Source: Aquipseudomonas alcaligenes MRY13-0052 (GTDB lineage Bacteria > Pseudomonadota > Gammaproteobacteria > Pseudomonadales > Pseudomonadaceae). Taken from it: a DNA stretch of 64,000 nucleotides. A program made the translations under genes and the position numbers. The notes under the pieces are model-generated. The model searched no databases. It was not told where the DNA came from and saw nothing but the letters and a program-made list of their open reading frames with translations. Numbering within the stretch: position 1 is the stretch's first letter; each line of letters opens with the position of its first letter. Shown here piece after piece: positions 1 to 10,637 of the stretch. Location: positions 32,452 to 96,451 of the forward strand of contig BATO01000017.1 of the NCBI GenBank assembly GCA_000474255.1, in the 5' to 3' direction.

Positions 1-611
1 TGATGTTCGAAGAAACCCCGGGGATTTCCGCCAAGCGCTTCCGCGCCATGCTCGACGCCGATCCCAAGCTGGATGCCGCGCGCTACGGCCTGGCCATTGC
101 GCAGATCAAGAACGGCCAGCTCAACGAGGCGCGTGAAGGCCTGGCGCAATTGCTGGCCAAGTCGCCCAACGAGATCGTCTACAACCTCGCCCAGGTGGAC
201 CTGGACATCACCGCCAACCGTCTGCCGGACGCGCAGAAACGGGTCGACCGACTGCTGGGCCTGTACCCCAACAACTACCCGCTGAAGCAGGCGCGCAGCG
301 ACCTGATGCTCAAGCTCAACAAACCCCAGGAAGCGGAGAAAATCCTCGACGGCCTGGTGAAGTCCCGGCCCAACGACCCGGACGTCTGGTACCAGGTGGC
401 CGAAGTACGCGGGCTGGCCGGCAACACCATCGGCCTGCACCAGGCGCGCGCAGAGTTCTTCGCCCTGGTCGGCGACTACGACCAGGCCATCGAACAGCTG
501 GATTTCGCCAAACGCCGCGCCACCAACAACTTCCCGCTCGCCTCGCGCATCGATGCACGCCAGCAGGAGATGATCGAGCAGCAGAAGACCATCAAGCAGA
601 TGATGCGCTGA
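1..611 (+). CDS. TPR-containing M48-family metalloprotease, C-terminal part (BepA/YfgC-like)
   Basis: This is the 3' end of a gene that enters from the left edge; the reading frame is open at base 1. About 202 residues are visible and consist of TPR-like helical repeats with repeated small/large residue spacing and PNxxxxxxLA-type segments. They resemble the C-terminal TPR domain of periplasmic M48 proteases of the BepA/YfgC group, which assist assembly and quality control of outer-membrane proteins. The HExxH protease domain would lie upstream, outside the window, so the protease assignment rests on this C-terminal part and on position: in P. aeruginosa such a gene is the neighbour of nadA, convergent as here. 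The gene ends at a strong bidirectional terminator shared with nadA. It could in principle be a different TPR protein. Confidence 0.75.
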   Translation, partial: MFEETPGISAKRFRAMLDADPKLDAARYGLAIAQIKNGQLNEAREGLAQLLAKSPNEIVYNLAQVDLDITANRLPDAQKRVDRLLGLYPNNYPLKQARSDLMLKLNKPQEAEKILDGLVKSRPNDPDVWYQVAEVRGLAGNTIGLHQARAEFFALVGDYDQAIEQLDFAKRRATNNFPLASRIDARQQEMIEQQKTIKQMMR

Positions 612-620
612 CAGCAAGCG

Positions 621-660
621 CACACGAAAAAGCCCGGACAGGTCCGGGCTTTTTTGTGCG
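621..660. terminator. Bidirectional rho-independent terminator between the TPR protease gene and nadA
   Basis: A GC-rich stem (AGCCCGGAC / GTCCGGGCT, short loop) is flanked by A5 on the left and T6 on the right, so it can act on both strands. It sits between two convergent genes. Confidence 0.85.
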
Positions 661-666
661 TGCCGA

Positions 667-1725
667 TCAGGCGTTGCCGGCGAGCTTCAACCGTGCGGCC
701 TGGGTGAAGTCGAGCATGCGCTTGAGCGGCTTGATCGCCCGGGGCACCAGCGCGGCATCGACGAAGATTTCGTTGCTGCCTTCGCGCAGGCACTGCAGGG
801 TGCGCTCCAGGGTGTTCATGGCCATCCAGGGGCAGTGCGCGCAACTGCGGCAGGCAGCGCCATTGCCGGCGGTAGGCGCTTCGATGAACTGCTTGTCCGG
901 GCACAGCTGCTGCATCTTGTAGAAGATGCCGCGGTCGGTGGCGACGATGAACATTTTGTTCGGCAGGGTTTGCGCAGCCTTGATCAGTTGGCTGGTGGAA
1001 CCCACCGCATCGGCCAGTTCAATGACCGCCTCGGGCGATTCCGGGTGGACCAGGATGGCCGCCTCCGGGTACAGCGCCTTCATGTCTTCGAGCTGCTTGG
1101 CCTTGAACTCCTCGTGGACGATGCAGGCACCGTCCCAGAGCAGCATATCGGCACCGGTCTCGCGCTGGATGTAACGGCCCAGGTGCTGGTCCGGCGCCCA
1201 GATGATCTTCTCGCCGTTGTCCATCAGGCTCTCGACGATCTCCAGCGCACAGCTGGAGGTCACCACCCAGTCGGCCCGGGCCTTCACCGCCGCGGAGGTA
1301 TTGGCGTAGACGACCACGGTGCGCTCCGGATGCTGGTCGCAGAACGCCGAGAACTCGTCCACCGGGCAACCCAGGTCCAGGGAGCAGGTCGCTTCCAGGG
1401 TCGGCATCAGCACGCGCTTTTCCGGGTTGAGGATCTTCGCCGTCTCGCCCATGAAGCGCACGCCCGCCACCAGCACCGTCTTCGCCGAATGCTGGTTGCC
1501 GAAGCGGGCCATCTCCAGCGAGTCGGACACGCAACCACCGGTTTCCTCGGCCAGGGCCTGGATCACCGGGTCGCAGTAGTAGTGGGCGACGAGCACTGCA
1601 TCCTGCGCCTTCAGCTCGGCGGCGATGTCTGCACGCAGCTGCGCCTCTTCATCAGCCGAAAGCTGCCGGGGCTGCTTGGCGGCGAGGTGGGCCTGGACGA
1701 GAAAACGTTCGGAGAGATGAGACAT
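667..1725 (-). CDS. nadA: Quinolinate synthase A
   Basis: NadA condenses iminoaspartate with dihydroxyacetone phosphate to quinolinate in de novo NAD synthesis, in the cytoplasm. At 352 residues it has the usual length of the proteobacterial long form. It shows the expected conserved blocks: an early AHYYCDP segment, [13 protein letters not shown], the GCPVDEF stretch, and a C-terminal [10 protein letters not shown] block containing the cysteines that help hold the [4Fe-4S] cluster. The start [10 protein letters not shown] matches the family. The gene is monocistronic here, convergent with the TPR protease gene, and its upstream side faces the 3' end of a tRNA-Lys gene. In P. aeruginosa the pqs/phn/mvfR genes and other DNA lie between nadA and that tRNA; they are absent here. 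Confidence 0.97.
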   Translation of the reverse strand: MSHLSERFLVQAHLAAKQPRQLSADEEAQLRADIAAELKAQDAVLVAHYYCDPVIQALAEETGGCVSDSLEMARFGNQHSAKTVLVAGVRFMGETAKILNPEKRVLMPTLEATCSLDLGCPVDEFSAFCDQHPERTVVVYANTSAAVKARADWVVTSSCALEIVESLMDNGEKIIWAPDQHLGRYIQRETGADMLLWDGACIVHEEFKAKQLEDMKALYPEAAILVHPESPEAVIELADAVGSTSQLIKAAQTLPNKMFIVATDRGIFYKMQQLCPDKQFIEAPTAGNGAACRSCAHCPWMAMNTLERTLQCLREGSNEIFVDAALVPRAIKPLKRMLDFTQAARLKLAGNA

Positions 1726-1903
1726 GTCTGCGGGACCTGCGAGCGCACTGCGCGAAAGCCTGTTGGGTCACCGCCCCGCCAAGCCAGGGGCCATGCGGTT
1801 CGGGGCGCGGATGATAACGCAGATTAACGCCAATGGGCATGGCTGCGGGAGAGGCCATCCGTCCCCCGATGAGGGGGGGACCATACTTTTCGGCGGACAA
1901 ACG

Positions 1904-1936
1904 AAAAGCGGGAAGACCTTTCGATCTTCCCGCTTC
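1904..1936 (-). terminator. Terminator downstream of tRNA-Lys
   Basis: A 9-bp inverted repeat (GCGGGAAGA / TCTTCCCGC) lies about 25 bp past the 3' end of the tRNA. It is followed on the minus strand by a short T stretch. Confidence 0.7.
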
Positions 1937-1960
1937 CGTTGCTCCTCGCGGAGCCTTGTA

Positions 1961-2036
1961 TGGTGGGTCGTGTAGGATTCGAACCTACGACCAATTGGTT
2001 AAAAGCCAACTGCTCTACCGACTGAGCTAACGACCC
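1961..2036 (-). tRNA. tRNA-Lys (anticodon TTT)
   Basis: This is a 76-nt cloverleaf on the minus strand with the 3' CCA encoded. The acceptor stem is GGGTCGT paired with ACGACCC. The D-arm contains AGCTCAGTCGGTAGAGC, the anticodon loop reads CTTTTAA (anticodon TTT), and the T-arm contains GGTTCGAATCC. It has its own promoter and terminator. The homologous tRNA-Lys next to queC in P. aeruginosa is one of two integration sites for PAPI-1/pKLC102-type elements. No second copy of the tRNA 3' end is visible nearby, so this site looks unoccupied. Confidence 0.97.
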
Positions 2037-2048
2037 GACGCGGAGCGC

Positions 2049-2076
2049 ATAATACTGATTTTATTCAGGAATTCAA
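2049..2076 (-). promoter_or_regulatory. Sigma70-type promoter of tRNA-Lys
   Basis: On the minus strand a TTGAAT -35 hexamer and a TATTAT -10 hexamer are separated by 16 bp. The -10 ends 12 bp before the tRNA 5' end, followed by a GC-rich discriminator typical of growth-rate-controlled stable RNA promoters. Confidence 0.7.
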
Positions 2077-2094
2077 CACCCCACCGAAAATATT

Positions 2095-2769
2095 TCAGAA
2101 ATATCTCGTAGGATCCTGCACCCCAGCCGCTTCGAAGCCGGCTGCACGCAGGCGGCAGCTGTCGCATTTGCGGCAGGCGCGGCCTTCGTCATCGGCCTGG
2201 TAGCAGGACACCGTCAAAGCGTAGTCGACGCCAAGCTTCATGCCCGCCTGGACGATATCCGCCTTGCTGAGGTTCTGCAGCGGCGCCTGGATGCGGAAAC
2301 CATCCCCTTCCACCCCGGCCTTGGTCGCCAGGTTGGCCATGCGCTGGAAGGCCTCGACGAACTCGGGGCGGCAATCCGGGTAGCCGGAATAGTCCACGGC
2401 ATTGACGCCGATGAAGATATCCCGCGCGCCGAGTACTTCGGCCCACCCCAGGGCGAGGGACAGGAACACGGTGTTGCGTGCCGGCACATAGGTGACCGGG
2501 ATGCCTTCGGTAGGGGCTTCCGGCACATCGATGCTGCTGTCGGTCAGGGCCGAGCCACCGATGCCATCGAGATTGAGGCCAATCACCTTGTGTTCGACCA
2601 CACCCAACTGGCGGGCCACGCGTTCGGCCGCCTGCAGCTCGGCACGGTGACGCTGGCCGTAGTCGAAGCTCATGGTGTAGCAGGCGCAGCCTTCAGCACG
2701 GGCCATGGCTACCACGGTGGCGGAGTCCAGGCCGCCGGAGAGGAGGATTACCGCTTTCTTGTCGCTCAT
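2095..2769 (-). CDS. queC: 7-cyano-7-deazaguanine (preQ0) synthase
   Basis: QueC converts 7-carboxy-7-deazaguanine to preQ0 with ammonia and ATP in the queuosine pathway. The 224-residue protein carries the PP-loop motif [10 protein letters not shown] near the N-terminus (residues about 10-19) and the C-terminal zinc cysteines in CRKCDSC. The start codon lies one base after the queE stop on the minus strand, so the two consecutive pathway enzymes are translationally linked. The gene ends close to the tRNA-Lys promoter. Confidence 0.97.
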   Translation of the reverse strand: MSDKKAVILLSGGLDSATVVAMARAEGCACYTMSFDYGQRHRAELQAAERVARQLGVVEHKVIGLNLDGIGGSALTDSSIDVPEAPTEGIPVTYVPARNTVFLSLALGWAEVLGARDIFIGVNAVDYSGYPDCRPEFVEAFQRMANLATKAGVEGDGFRIQAPLQNLSKADIVQAGMKLGVDYALTVSCYQADDEGRACRKCDSCRLRAAGFEAAGVQDPTRYF

Positions 2770-2770
2770 A

Positions 2771-3418
2771 TCAATGTCCCGGCTCGTCGTTCCAGAGGAT
2801 CTTGTGCAATTGCAGCTGCAGGCGCACCGGCAGGTTGTCGGCCACTATCCAGTCCGCCAGGTTCCGCGCGCTCACCTGCTGGTGGCTGGGCGAGAACAGC
2901 ACCTCACCGGCACGCTGCTCCAGGCGGTACTCGATCAACTTGGACACGGCCCAGTCGTAGTCCTCGCGGGAACAGATGACGAACTTCACCTGGTCGTTGC
3001 TGGTCAGCAGGGCCATGTTCTCGTAGCGGTTGCGCCCGACTTCGGCGGAGCCCGGCGTCTTCAGGTCGACGACACGGCTGACGCGGGTGTCCACGGGGGC
3101 GATATCCAGGGCTCCGCTGGTCTCCAGGGAAACCTCGTAGCCGGCATCACAGAGCCGTTGCAGGAGCGGGATGCAGTTGGGTTGCGCCAGCGGCTCACCG
3201 CCCGTCACACAGACGTAGCGGGGCTTGTAGGCGGCTACCTGGGCGAGGATGTCGTCCAGGGTGTGGATCTGGCCGCCATTGAAGGCGTAGGCGGTGTCGC
3301 AGTACTGGCAGCGCAGGGGACAGCCGGTCAGGCGCACGAATACCGTCGGCAAGCCGGCGGTACGCGTCTCCCCCTGCAGCGAGTAGAAGATCTCGGTCAG
3401 TCGCAGGGTCTGTTGCAT
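2771..3418 (-). CDS. queE: 7-carboxy-7-deazaguanine synthase
   Basis: QueE is the radical-SAM enzyme that forms the 7-deazapurine ring (CPH4 to CDG) before QueC acts. The cluster motif is CPLRCQYC, the CX3CX2C spacing, followed by DTAYAF. A glycine-rich VTGGEP motif binds SAM. I chose the ATG at 3418 because family members begin [17 protein letters not shown], giving 215 residues. An in-frame upstream ATG at 3451 has a better-looking GGAGG, but only 3 bases away, and would add 11 atypical residues. Which start is used is uncertain. It is first in a queE-queC pair. Confidence 0.93.
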   Translation of the reverse strand: MQQTLRLTEIFYSLQGETRTAGLPTVFVRLTGCPLRCQYCDTAYAFNGGQIHTLDDILAQVAAYKPRYVCVTGGEPLAQPNCIPLLQRLCDAGYEVSLETSGALDIAPVDTRVSRVVDLKTPGSAEVGRNRYENMALLTSNDQVKFVICSREDYDWAVSKLIEYRLEQRAGEVLFSPSHQQVSARNLADWIVADNLPVRLQLQLHKILWNDEPGH

Positions 3419-3496
3419 AAGGGCCACGGGCGTGACGGCTAAACAGGCCATCCGCCTCCGTTGCTGGAAGAAAATATGAGGGCGGCGATTCTAAAC

Positions 3497-3522
3497 GAAA
3501 AAACCCGCGACAGGCGCGGGTT
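3497..3522 (-). terminator. Terminator of the tol-pal operon
   Basis: The inverted repeat AACCCGCG / CGCGGGTT with a 5-base loop is followed on the minus strand by a run of T residues. It lies about 20 bp after cpoB and separates the tol-pal operon from queE. Confidence 0.85.
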
Positions 3523-3543
3523 AATCGATGCTCGGGGCGTGGA

Positions 3544-4365
3544 TCAGGGCAGGCGCTGAAGGTCCCGCTGCGCCAGCTGGGCGGCGGAGCTGCCCGGGTA
3601 CTGGGCGACGACCTGCTTGAGGATGCCCTTGGCCTTGTCGGTGTTGCCCAGGCGCTGCTCGACGTCGGCGAGCTTGTAGAGGGAATCCGGCACCTTGGCG
3701 TGCTGCGGATAAACCTGGCTGACCTTGGCGAAGGCCTGGCCGGCGCCCTGCAGGTCGCCCTTGGCGAGGTTCACCTCACCCAGCCAGTACTGCGCGTTGC
3801 CGGCGTACTGGCTGTTGGGGTACTTGCGCAGGAAAGCGCCGAAGGCCTGGCTGGCCTTGTCGAAATCCTTGGCTTTGATCAGGTCGAAGGCGGCGTCGTA
3901 GTACAGCTTTTCCTTCGCCGGATCGCCCGGTTCGGTGCTGGCCGCCGGCTGTTGTGCCGGAGCCGAGGGGGTGCCGGCGGCGTTGATCGCGCCATCGGCA
4001 GGGGGATTCTGTTGTGCGGCTGGTGCGCCCGCTGCGCCCGCATTCAAGCGGCTATCCAGATCCTGGTAACGCTCCAGCGATTCACGCTTGAGCTGCTGGA
4101 TCTCGTTCTGCTGTTCTTCGACCATCCCGCGCAGGCGGGCAGTCTCTTCCTGCATCTGTTGCAGCTGCATGAACAGTTCGCCTTGCGCGGACACCGGGGC
4201 CGAAGCCCCGGATCCGGCATAGGCGCCAGTCGTGCCATAACCAGCGGGCGGGTAACTGTTGCCGTAACCGGCATCGTTTCCGTCCACCACGGGAACCTCA
4301 GCAAAGGCGGCCAGGGGCAGGCTGCTGAGGGCCAATACAGTCAAAGCACGACGGCACTTACGCAT
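3544..4365 (-). CDS. cpoB: Tol-Pal accessory protein CpoB (YbgF)
   Basis: CpoB is a periplasmic protein that links the Tol-Pal machine with peptidoglycan synthesis during septation. The 273-residue product has an N-terminal signal peptide ending near AFA, then a coiled-coil region (about residues 60-105, rich in Q/E/L) that trimerises in E. coli. A proline/alanine-rich linker follows, then three TPR-like repeats toward the C-terminus (motifs such as YYDAAFDLIKAKDF, YAGNAQYWLGEVN, DSLYKLADVEQRLG). It is the last gene of ybgC-tolQRAB-pal-cpoB, starting 6 bp after pal. Confidence 0.95.
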   Translation of the reverse strand: MRKCRRALTVLALSSLPLAAFAEVPVVDGNDAGYGNSYPPAGYGTTGAYAGSGASAPVSAQGELFMQLQQMQEETARLRGMVEEQQNEIQQLKRESLERYQDLDSRLNAGAAGAPAAQQNPPADGAINAAGTPSAPAQQPAASTEPGDPAKEKLYYDAAFDLIKAKDFDKASQAFGAFLRKYPNSQYAGNAQYWLGEVNLAKGDLQGAGQAFAKVSQVYPQHAKVPDSLYKLADVEQRLGNTDKAKGILKQVVAQYPGSSAAQLAQRDLQRLP

Positions 4366-4371
4366 ATCGAA

Positions 4372-4869
4372 TTACTTACGCAGTTCGACGCGACGGTTCT
4401 GAGCCCAGGACTGCTCGTCGTTGCCAGTGGCAACCGGACGCTCTTCGCCGTAGGAAACCAGTTCCAGCTGAGCCGGGGAAACGCCCTGCAGAACCAGGTA
4501 GCGCTGAACGGCCTTGGCACGACGCTCGCCCAGAGCCATGTTGTACTCGCGGGTGCCGCGCTCGTCGGTGTGGCCTTCCAGAACGACGCGAGCGCCGTTG
4601 CCTTTCAGGTCCTTGGCGTGTACGTCCAGAGCGCGCATGGCTTCCGGCTTCAGGTCGGAGCTGTCGTACTCGAAGTAGAAGGTGGTGATGGCGCGCAGAG
4701 CAGCTTCTTCGCTCAGGCTGCCGTCAACACCGCTGTTGCCGCTGTTGTAGCCAGCGTTCGGGTCTACAGCGCCCTGGCCGGCATCGTCGCCGCCCTTGGA
4801 GGAGCAACCAACTGCAACAGCCATGGCCAGAGCCAGAGCAGCGAACTTACCGAATTTAATCATTTCCAT
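4372..4869 (-). CDS. pal: Peptidoglycan-associated lipoprotein Pal (OprL)
   Basis: Pal is an outer-membrane lipoprotein that binds peptidoglycan and TolB. The 165-residue product has a lipobox ending VGCSS near residue 24 and a C-terminal OmpA-like domain with the peptidoglycan-binding segment [14 protein letters not shown] and the ending QNRRVEL. It is nearly identical to P. aeruginosa OprL. The ATG at 4869 was chosen: an AGGAG lies 7 bases upstream and the protein then begins MEMIKFGKF as in OprL. The ATG immediately before it (4872) is also possible, and the upstream extension to 4905 is not supported. Confidence 0.97.
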   Translation of the reverse strand: MEMIKFGKFAALALAMAVAVGCSSKGGDDAGQGAVDPNAGYNSGNSGVDGSLSEEAALRAITTFYFEYDSSDLKPEAMRALDVHAKDLKGNGARVVLEGHTDERGTREYNMALGERRAKAVQRYLVLQGVSPAQLELVSYGEERPVATGNDEQSWAQNRRVELRK

Positions 4870-4924
4870 CATGTAACTCCTAATGAGCCCCAGTGTGTTT
4901 AGCAAAACAATAGTGGATACCGCG

Positions 4925-6226
4925 TCAGTTCAGGTACGGCGACCAGGACGGTTCGCGGATATCGCCTTGAACGGTTGGAATCGGGAGTCGCACGCGCCCG
5001 TTTGTGGACACGAGCATCAGGACTCCCCGGCCCTGCTGGCGGGTGGCGTAGATTAGCATGGTGCCGTTTGGCGCAACAGTGGGCGAGTCATCCAGAGTGG
5101 TGCCGGAAAGGATGCGCGGAGCACCGCCACGCACCAGGTCCATGGCCGCCACCTTGAAGTTGGTGAAGCCGTCCTGGCGGTGGATCATCACCAGGGTCTT
5201 TTCATCAGCCGAGAGCTTCGGGTTGGCGTTGTAGTTGCCCACGAAAGTCACGCGCTGCGGCTCGCCGCCGTTGATGTTGGTCTTGTAGATCTGCGGCTTG
5301 CCGGCGCGATCCGAGGTGAAATAGATGGTCTGGCCATCGGCGCCCCAGAAGGGTTCGGTATCGATCGCCATATGGTTCGTGACGCGGCGCAGCTGGCGGC
5401 TGCCCAGGTCCATCACGTAGATCTCCGGGTTGCCGTCCTTGGACAGCACGAACGCCAGGCGATTGCCCTCCGGCGACCAGGCCGGCGCGCCGTTCAGGCC
5501 TTCGAAGTTGGTGATCTGCTCGCGGCGACCGGTGTCGACGTGCTGGATGAAGATGCGCGGGCGCTTCTGCTCGAAGGAGACATAAGCGATGCGGCGGCCA
5601 TCCGGCGCGTAGCGCGGCGAAAGAATCGGCTCACGGGACTGCAGCAGGGTCACGGCGCGCTGGCCGTCATAGTCCGAGCGTTGCAGGGTGTAGCGGGTAT
5701 TGTTCACCGAGAAACGCTCTGCGGTCACGTAGAGCATGCGGGTGGAGAACGCACCCTTCACGCCGGTGAGCTTCTCGAAGGACTGGTCGGCCACGTAGTG
5801 CGCCATGTCGCGCAGCTGGTCGGTGGAGCCGCTGACGCTGCCGGCGAACACCTGCTGCTCGGTGGCGACGTTGAACAGGGCGAACTGCACTTGCAGGCGG
5901 CCGCCGGCGGGGGCGATGCTGCCCACCAGCACGTATTGGGCGCCAAGGGCTTTCCAGTCGCGGTAGATCACTTCGCTGGCCTGGGTCGGCAAGCTGATCA
6001 TGTTCTGCCGCGGGATGGGCTCGAAGTAGCCCGAGTTGCGCAGGTCGTTGCCGATGATCTCGGACATGTCTTCGGGCAGGACGTTGCCGCCCTGCCAGCC
6101 GAAGGGCACTACGGCGACGGGAACCGCGCGATCAGCGCCAGTGCGCACCAGAATGTTCTTTTCTTCGGCCTGAGCGACGCCAGCCAAGAAGAAAAGAGTT
6201 AACAGAACACCTTTAAGAATCTTCAT
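4925..6226 (-). CDS. tolB: Tol-Pal translocation protein TolB
   Basis: TolB is a periplasmic beta-propeller protein that cycles between Pal and TolA. It has a signal peptide ([20 protein letters not shown]), an N-terminal alpha/beta domain to about residue 160, and a C-terminal propeller with repeated SPDG/SPEG and PxWSPxG blades. The total of 433 residues is the usual length. The first codon could be the GTG at 6229, which overlaps the tolA stop; I use the ATG at 6226 because homologs start M-x-x-L-x-G. The overlap with tolA indicates translational coupling. Confidence 0.97.
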   Translation of the reverse strand: MKILKGVLLTLFFLAGVAQAEEKNILVRTGADRAVPVAVVPFGWQGGNVLPEDMSEIIGNDLRNSGYFEPIPRQNMISLPTQASEVIYRDWKALGAQYVLVGSIAPAGGRLQVQFALFNVATEQQVFAGSVSGSTDQLRDMAHYVADQSFEKLTGVKGAFSTRMLYVTAERFSVNNTRYTLQRSDYDGQRAVTLLQSREPILSPRYAPDGRRIAYVSFEQKRPRIFIQHVDTGRREQITNFEGLNGAPAWSPEGNRLAFVLSKDGNPEIYVMDLGSRQLRRVTNHMAIDTEPFWGADGQTIYFTSDRAGKPQIYKTNINGGEPQRVTFVGNYNANPKLSADEKTLVMIHRQDGFTNFKVAAMDLVRGGAPRILSGTTLDDSPTVAPNGTMLIYATRQQGRGVLMLVSTNGRVRLPIPTVQGDIREPSWSPYLN

Positions 6227-7227
6227 CACAACGCTAGGTCCTCAGGCGTGAATGTCATCTTGAATGAACGATAGGGATTGAAGTCTGCGGAACTCATACC
6301 CTGCATCTCGGTTATACGACCCACATTCTTCACTGCGCTGATGGCCGATTGGTCAAATGCCGAATCACCACTGGAGCGCGATATCGAAGCGTTGGTGATG
6401 GTGCCGTCCGGCAGCATATTGATCTGAACAACGACCGACATGCCATTGCGCGCCGACGGTGGCCTTGTCCACAGCTCCGATACTCTAGAACGAATCAGGT
6501 CGTCATAATTACCCGCCGTCTTGTCACCCACCTCATCGGCCAGCGCTTGCTCGCGCTCTACCTTATCGGAGAGCAATTCGGCGAGCGCGGCAGCCTTCTT
6601 CTCATCATTCGATTTGCGCTTGGCCTCCTCCGCTGCCTTTTTCTTCGCGGCTTCGGCGGCGGCCTTCTTCTTCGCATCCTCGGCAGCCTTCTTCTTCGCC
6701 GCCTCGGCTGCAGCTTTCTTCTTCGCTTCTTCAGCGGCTTTCTTCTTGGCCTCTTCGGCAGCCTTTTTCTTGGCTTCCTCTTCGGACTTCTTCTTGGCGA
6801 TGTCGGCCTGCTGCTTCTTGGCCTCCTCAGCTTTCTTGGCGTCGTCGGCCTTCTTGGCTTCGGCCGCCTCTTCCGCTTTTCGAGCTTCGTCGGCTTTCTT
6901 TTGTTCCGCAGCCTTGGCGGCAGCGACCTTCTGCTGCTCCAGCTTCTGCTGCTCGGCCTTCTTCTGCTCCATCTGCTCGGTTTCGTACTGCGGAGCAGCG
7001 GCCTTCTTCGACTCGCCGGCGATCTTCTGGTTGGTCTGGGTGGTCGCCTGGCTCTGCGATTTCAGCTGATACAGCGTAGCCTGCACGATGGGGCGCGCCG
7101 GTGGCAGTTCAGGGGTGAAGGCGAAACTGACGAACAGCGTGCCGAAGATCAGCACGTGCAGGCCTATGGCCCAGACCGCGGGCCAGAAGTAGCTTTCCGA
7201 TGGGGAGCGTTCGCTCTGCTGCTGCAT
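6226..7227 (-). CDS. tolA: Tol-Pal inner-membrane protein TolA
   Basis: TolA connects the TolQR motor in the inner membrane to TolB and Pal. The 333-residue protein has one N-terminal transmembrane helix (about residues 15-37). A very long alanine/lysine/glutamate-rich helix (about 65-220, with repeated [17 protein letters not shown] units) spans the periplasm. A compact C-terminal domain from about 230 contains the [13 protein letters not shown] and [13 protein letters not shown] segments. It overlaps tolR by a shared TGATG at the start and overlaps tolB at the end. Confidence 0.97.
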   Translation of the reverse strand: MQQQSERSPSESYFWPAVWAIGLHVLIFGTLFVSFAFTPELPPARPIVQATLYQLKSQSQATTQTNQKIAGESKKAAAPQYETEQMEQKKAEQQKLEQQKVAAAKAAEQKKADEARKAEEAAEAKKADDAKKAEEAKKQQADIAKKKSEEEAKKKAAEEAKKKAAEEAKKKAAAEAAKKKAAEDAKKKAAAEAAKKKAAEEAKRKSNDEKKAAALAELLSDKVEREQALADEVGDKTAGNYDDLIRSRVSELWTRPPSARNGMSVVVQINMLPDGTITNASISRSSGDSAFDQSAISAVKNVGRITEMQGMSSADFNPYRSFKMTFTPEDLAL

Positions 7228-7685
7228 CAGGGCGCCTCGGTGATCAGCCCGACATTACCCACGCCGGCCTGCTGCAGGCCGCCCATGACGGCCATCACGG
7301 AGCCGTAGTCGACGGCTTTGTCGCCACGCACGAAGACCTGGACCTTCTTACCCTGGCTGGTGTTCTGACTCATGATCGCCGTGACCGCCTGGACCAGCTG
7401 CGGCAGCGTACTGGACGTCTCGCTGGCCTTGCCCTGATCCGGGTCCACTTCCTCGCCCATGTTCCAGTAGTAGCTTTTGTCGGCCTTGATGGAGATGGTC
7501 AGCACCCGGGAGTCGTTGTCCTGGGGCAGCGCCTCGCTGGAGACCTTCGGCAAGTCGACCTTGACGCCCTGGTTGAGCATGGGCGCGGTCACCATGAAGA
7601 TGACCAGCAGCACCAACATCACGTCGATGTAGGGCACCACGTTCATCTCGGCGACCGGCTTGCGTTTGTGGCGAATTCTGGCCAT
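7227..7685 (-). CDS. tolR: Tol-Pal inner-membrane protein TolR
   Basis: TolR is an ExbD-family component of the proton-driven Tol motor. At 152 residues it has a short cytoplasmic N-terminus (MARIRHKRKPVAEMNVVPYID) and one transmembrane helix (VMLVLLVIFMVTAPML). The helix carries the conserved aspartate (in PYIDVML) that takes part in proton transfer, followed by a periplasmic domain. It lies between tolQ and tolA. Confidence 0.97.
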   Translation of the reverse strand: MARIRHKRKPVAEMNVVPYIDVMLVLLVIFMVTAPMLNQGVKVDLPKVSSEALPQDNDSRVLTISIKADKSYYWNMGEEVDPDQGKASETSSTLPQLVQAVTAIMSQNTSQGKKVQVFVRGDKAVDYGSVMAVMGGLQQAGVGNVGLITEAP

Positions 7686-7718
7686 GGCGTGAAACCTGTC
7701 CTCTATTGAACCTGCGTC

Positions 7719-8414
7719 TTATTCGTCGCTGGTGTGCACTTTGCGGTGCAGGATGGCCTGGAACTCGTCGGCGAAGGTGTAGTAGCGACTGATCAGGGTC
7801 TCACCACGCGCGGCGAAGCGGTTGTACGCGATGACCGCCGGGATCGCCGCGAACAGGCCGATGGCTGTAGCGATCAGCGCCTCGGCAATGCCGGGGGCCA
7901 CGGTGGCCAGGGTCGCCTGCTGCACCTGAGCCAGGCCGCGGAAGGAATTCATGATCCCCCAGACGGTGCCGAATAGGCCGATGTAGGGGCTGGTGGAGCC
8001 GACGGTGGCGAGGAACGGCAGGCTCTGCTCGAGCTTCTCTTCCTCACGGGAGATGGCCACACGCATGGCACGGGCCACGCCTTCCATCACCGCATCCGGG
8101 TCGACGCCAGGCTGCTGGCGCAGGCGGGAGAACTCCTTGAAGCCGGCACGGAAGATCTGCTCGACGCCGGAATCCGGGTCCGGGTTGCTACCGGCCTGGC
8201 GATACAGCTTGGACAGGTCGATGCCCGACCAGAAACGCTCCTCGAAGGACACGAGGGATTTCTTGGCCGCGCGCAGCAGGTTGCTGCGCTGGAAAATCAT
8301 GATCCACGAGGTGACCGAGGCGGCCACCAGAGTGAGCATGACCAGTTGCACCACGATGCTGGCGTTGCTGATCAGGCTCCACATGGAGGTATGGTCGACG
8401 ACGTTGGCTTCCAC
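7719..8414 (-). CDS. tolQ: Tol-Pal inner-membrane motor protein TolQ
   Basis: TolQ is an ExbB/MotA-family channel protein that forms the proton channel with TolR. The 231-residue product has an N-terminal membrane helix (about 17-40), a cytoplasmic loop, and two later helices (about 135-158 and 170-195) containing the conserved GLFGTVWGIMNSF block. The start MEANVVDHTSMWSLI matches P. aeruginosa TolQ. Only 2 bp separate it from ybgC. Confidence 0.97.
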   Translation of the reverse strand: MEANVVDHTSMWSLISNASIVVQLVMLTLVAASVTSWIMIFQRSNLLRAAKKSLVSFEERFWSGIDLSKLYRQAGSNPDPDSGVEQIFRAGFKEFSRLRQQPGVDPDAVMEGVARAMRVAISREEEKLEQSLPFLATVGSTSPYIGLFGTVWGIMNSFRGLAQVQQATLATVAPGIAEALIATAIGLFAAIPAVIAYNRFAARGETLISRYYTFADEFQAILHRKVHTSDE

Positions 8415-8416
8415 GC

Positions 8417-8863
8417 TTAGTCTCCTGCAGGGGATTGGCCCGGTACGGCGGCGAAGGCTGAACGCAGCGCTTCGGGGATCGCCCGGGGTTTCAAACTGTC
8501 GGCGCGCACACAGGCCACCAGGAACTGCCCTTCACAGAGCAGCGCATCATCCGTAGCCCGCCTCACCTGTTGACGAAAGCGCAGGCTGGCACGGTTCAAT
8601 TCGATCACTTCGGCGCTGATGGTCAGCTCGTCGTCGAGCCTGGCGGGGGCGTGATAACGCGCCTCGGCCGAATGCACGACGAACAACAGGTTCTCCCCGA
8701 CCAGCTCGGACTGGGCAAAGCCCAGGCTCCGCAGGCATTCGGTTCGAGCCCGTTCCATGAACTTGAGGTAGTTGACGTAATAGACGATGCCACCGGCATC
8801 GGTGTCTTCGTAATAGACGCGGCTCCGATGCACGAAAGGCTGGGCCCCATTTTGCGCGCGCAT
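8417..8863 (-). CDS. ybgC: Tol-Pal-associated acyl-CoA thioesterase
   Basis: YbgC is a hotdog-fold thioesterase of the 4-hydroxybenzoyl-CoA thioesterase family. It acts on acyl-CoA or acyl-ACP and is linked to phospholipid metabolism and the Tol complex. The 148-residue protein has the signature [19 protein letters not shown] with the catalytic aspartate. It heads the tol operon and follows ruvB by 91 bp. That gap contains an 8-bp inverted repeat (GGGCCGGG at 8895, CCCGGCCC ending 8926) around an A/T tract. Confidence 0.95.
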   Translation of the reverse strand: MRAQNGAQPFVHRSRVYYEDTDAGGIVYYVNYLKFMERARTECLRSLGFAQSELVGENLLFVVHSAEARYHAPARLDDELTISAEVIELNRASLRFRQQVRRATDDALLCEGQFLVACVRADSLKPRAIPEALRSAFAAVPGQSPAGD

Positions 8864-8954
8864 ACTCTAGTGCTTACTCCAAAGGTTGCCAATCGGGCCG
8901 GGTAACTGTTTTTTTCATCCCGGCCCCCGCCGCTCGCTTCGACAGCGATTTCCC

Positions 8955-10007
<1,053 letters not shown>

Positions 10008-10013
10008 GCGGTG

Positions 10014-10616
10014 TTACACCATTCCTTTCAGGGCACGGCGGATCAGTTCTTCGCTGGAAAGCCCTTCTTCCTTGATGGCTGCAACGGCACGGCTGGCTTC
10101 CTGGGGCTTGAAGCCCAGGGAGATCAGGGCGCTGAGCGCATCGTTTTCGGCGCTGGAGGCGGCAGCCTTGAGCGGCTCCACCACCAGGGTGGAAATGCTC
10201 GGCATGGTTTCCCAGGCCTTGAAACGGTCCTTCAGCTCCACCAGCAGGCGCTCGGCGGTCTTCTTGCCAACCCCGGGGATCTTCACCAGGGTCGAGGTGT
10301 CCTGGGCCTGCACGCAACGCACCAGCTCGTCCACTTCCAGCCCGGACATCAGCGCCAGGGCCAGCTTCGGGCCAACGCCGTTGAGACGGATCAGCTCACG
10401 GAACAGCTCACGCTCGCGCTTCTCGAAGAAGCCATAGAGCAGGTGCGCATCCTCACGCACCACCAGATGGGTGTGCAGGGTCACGGGCTCGCCGGTCGAG
10501 GGCAGGCGGTAGAGGGTGGTCATGGGCACTTCCAGCTCGTAGCCGACGCCGTTGACATCGAGAATCAGGTGCGGCGGCTGTTTTTCCGCCAGGGTGCCAC
10601 GCAAACGTCCAATCAC
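10014..10616 (-). CDS. ruvA: Holliday junction DNA-binding protein RuvA
   Basis: RuvA binds the four-way junction and loads RuvB. The 200-residue protein has the OB-fold N-terminus ([14 protein letters not shown]), two helix-hairpin-helix motifs ([10 protein letters not shown] and [12 protein letters not shown]), and a C-terminal domain (about 150-200) that contacts RuvB. It lies 21 bp after ruvC, so ruvC-ruvA-ruvB are one transcription unit. Confidence 0.98.
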   Translation of the reverse strand: MIGRLRGTLAEKQPPHLILDVNGVGYELEVPMTTLYRLPSTGEPVTLHTHLVVREDAHLLYGFFEKRERELFRELIRLNGVGPKLALALMSGLEVDELVRCVQAQDTSTLVKIPGVGKKTAERLLVELKDRFKAWETMPSISTLVVEPLKAAASSAENDALSALISLGFKPQEASRAVAAIKEEGLSSEELIRRALKGMV

Positions 10617-10637
10617 GAAGTGCGTCCTTATATGGGG

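Noticed and set aside
6570..6980. Repetitive AAG/GCC-rich tract taken as a tandem DNA repeat
   Set aside because: It encodes the Ala/Lys/Glu-rich helical domain II of TolA, which is normal for this protein.
8895..8926. 8-bp inverted repeat between ruvB and ybgC as a terminator
   Set aside because: The T tract is inside the loop, not after the stem, so it does not fit a terminator. No other function could be supported.
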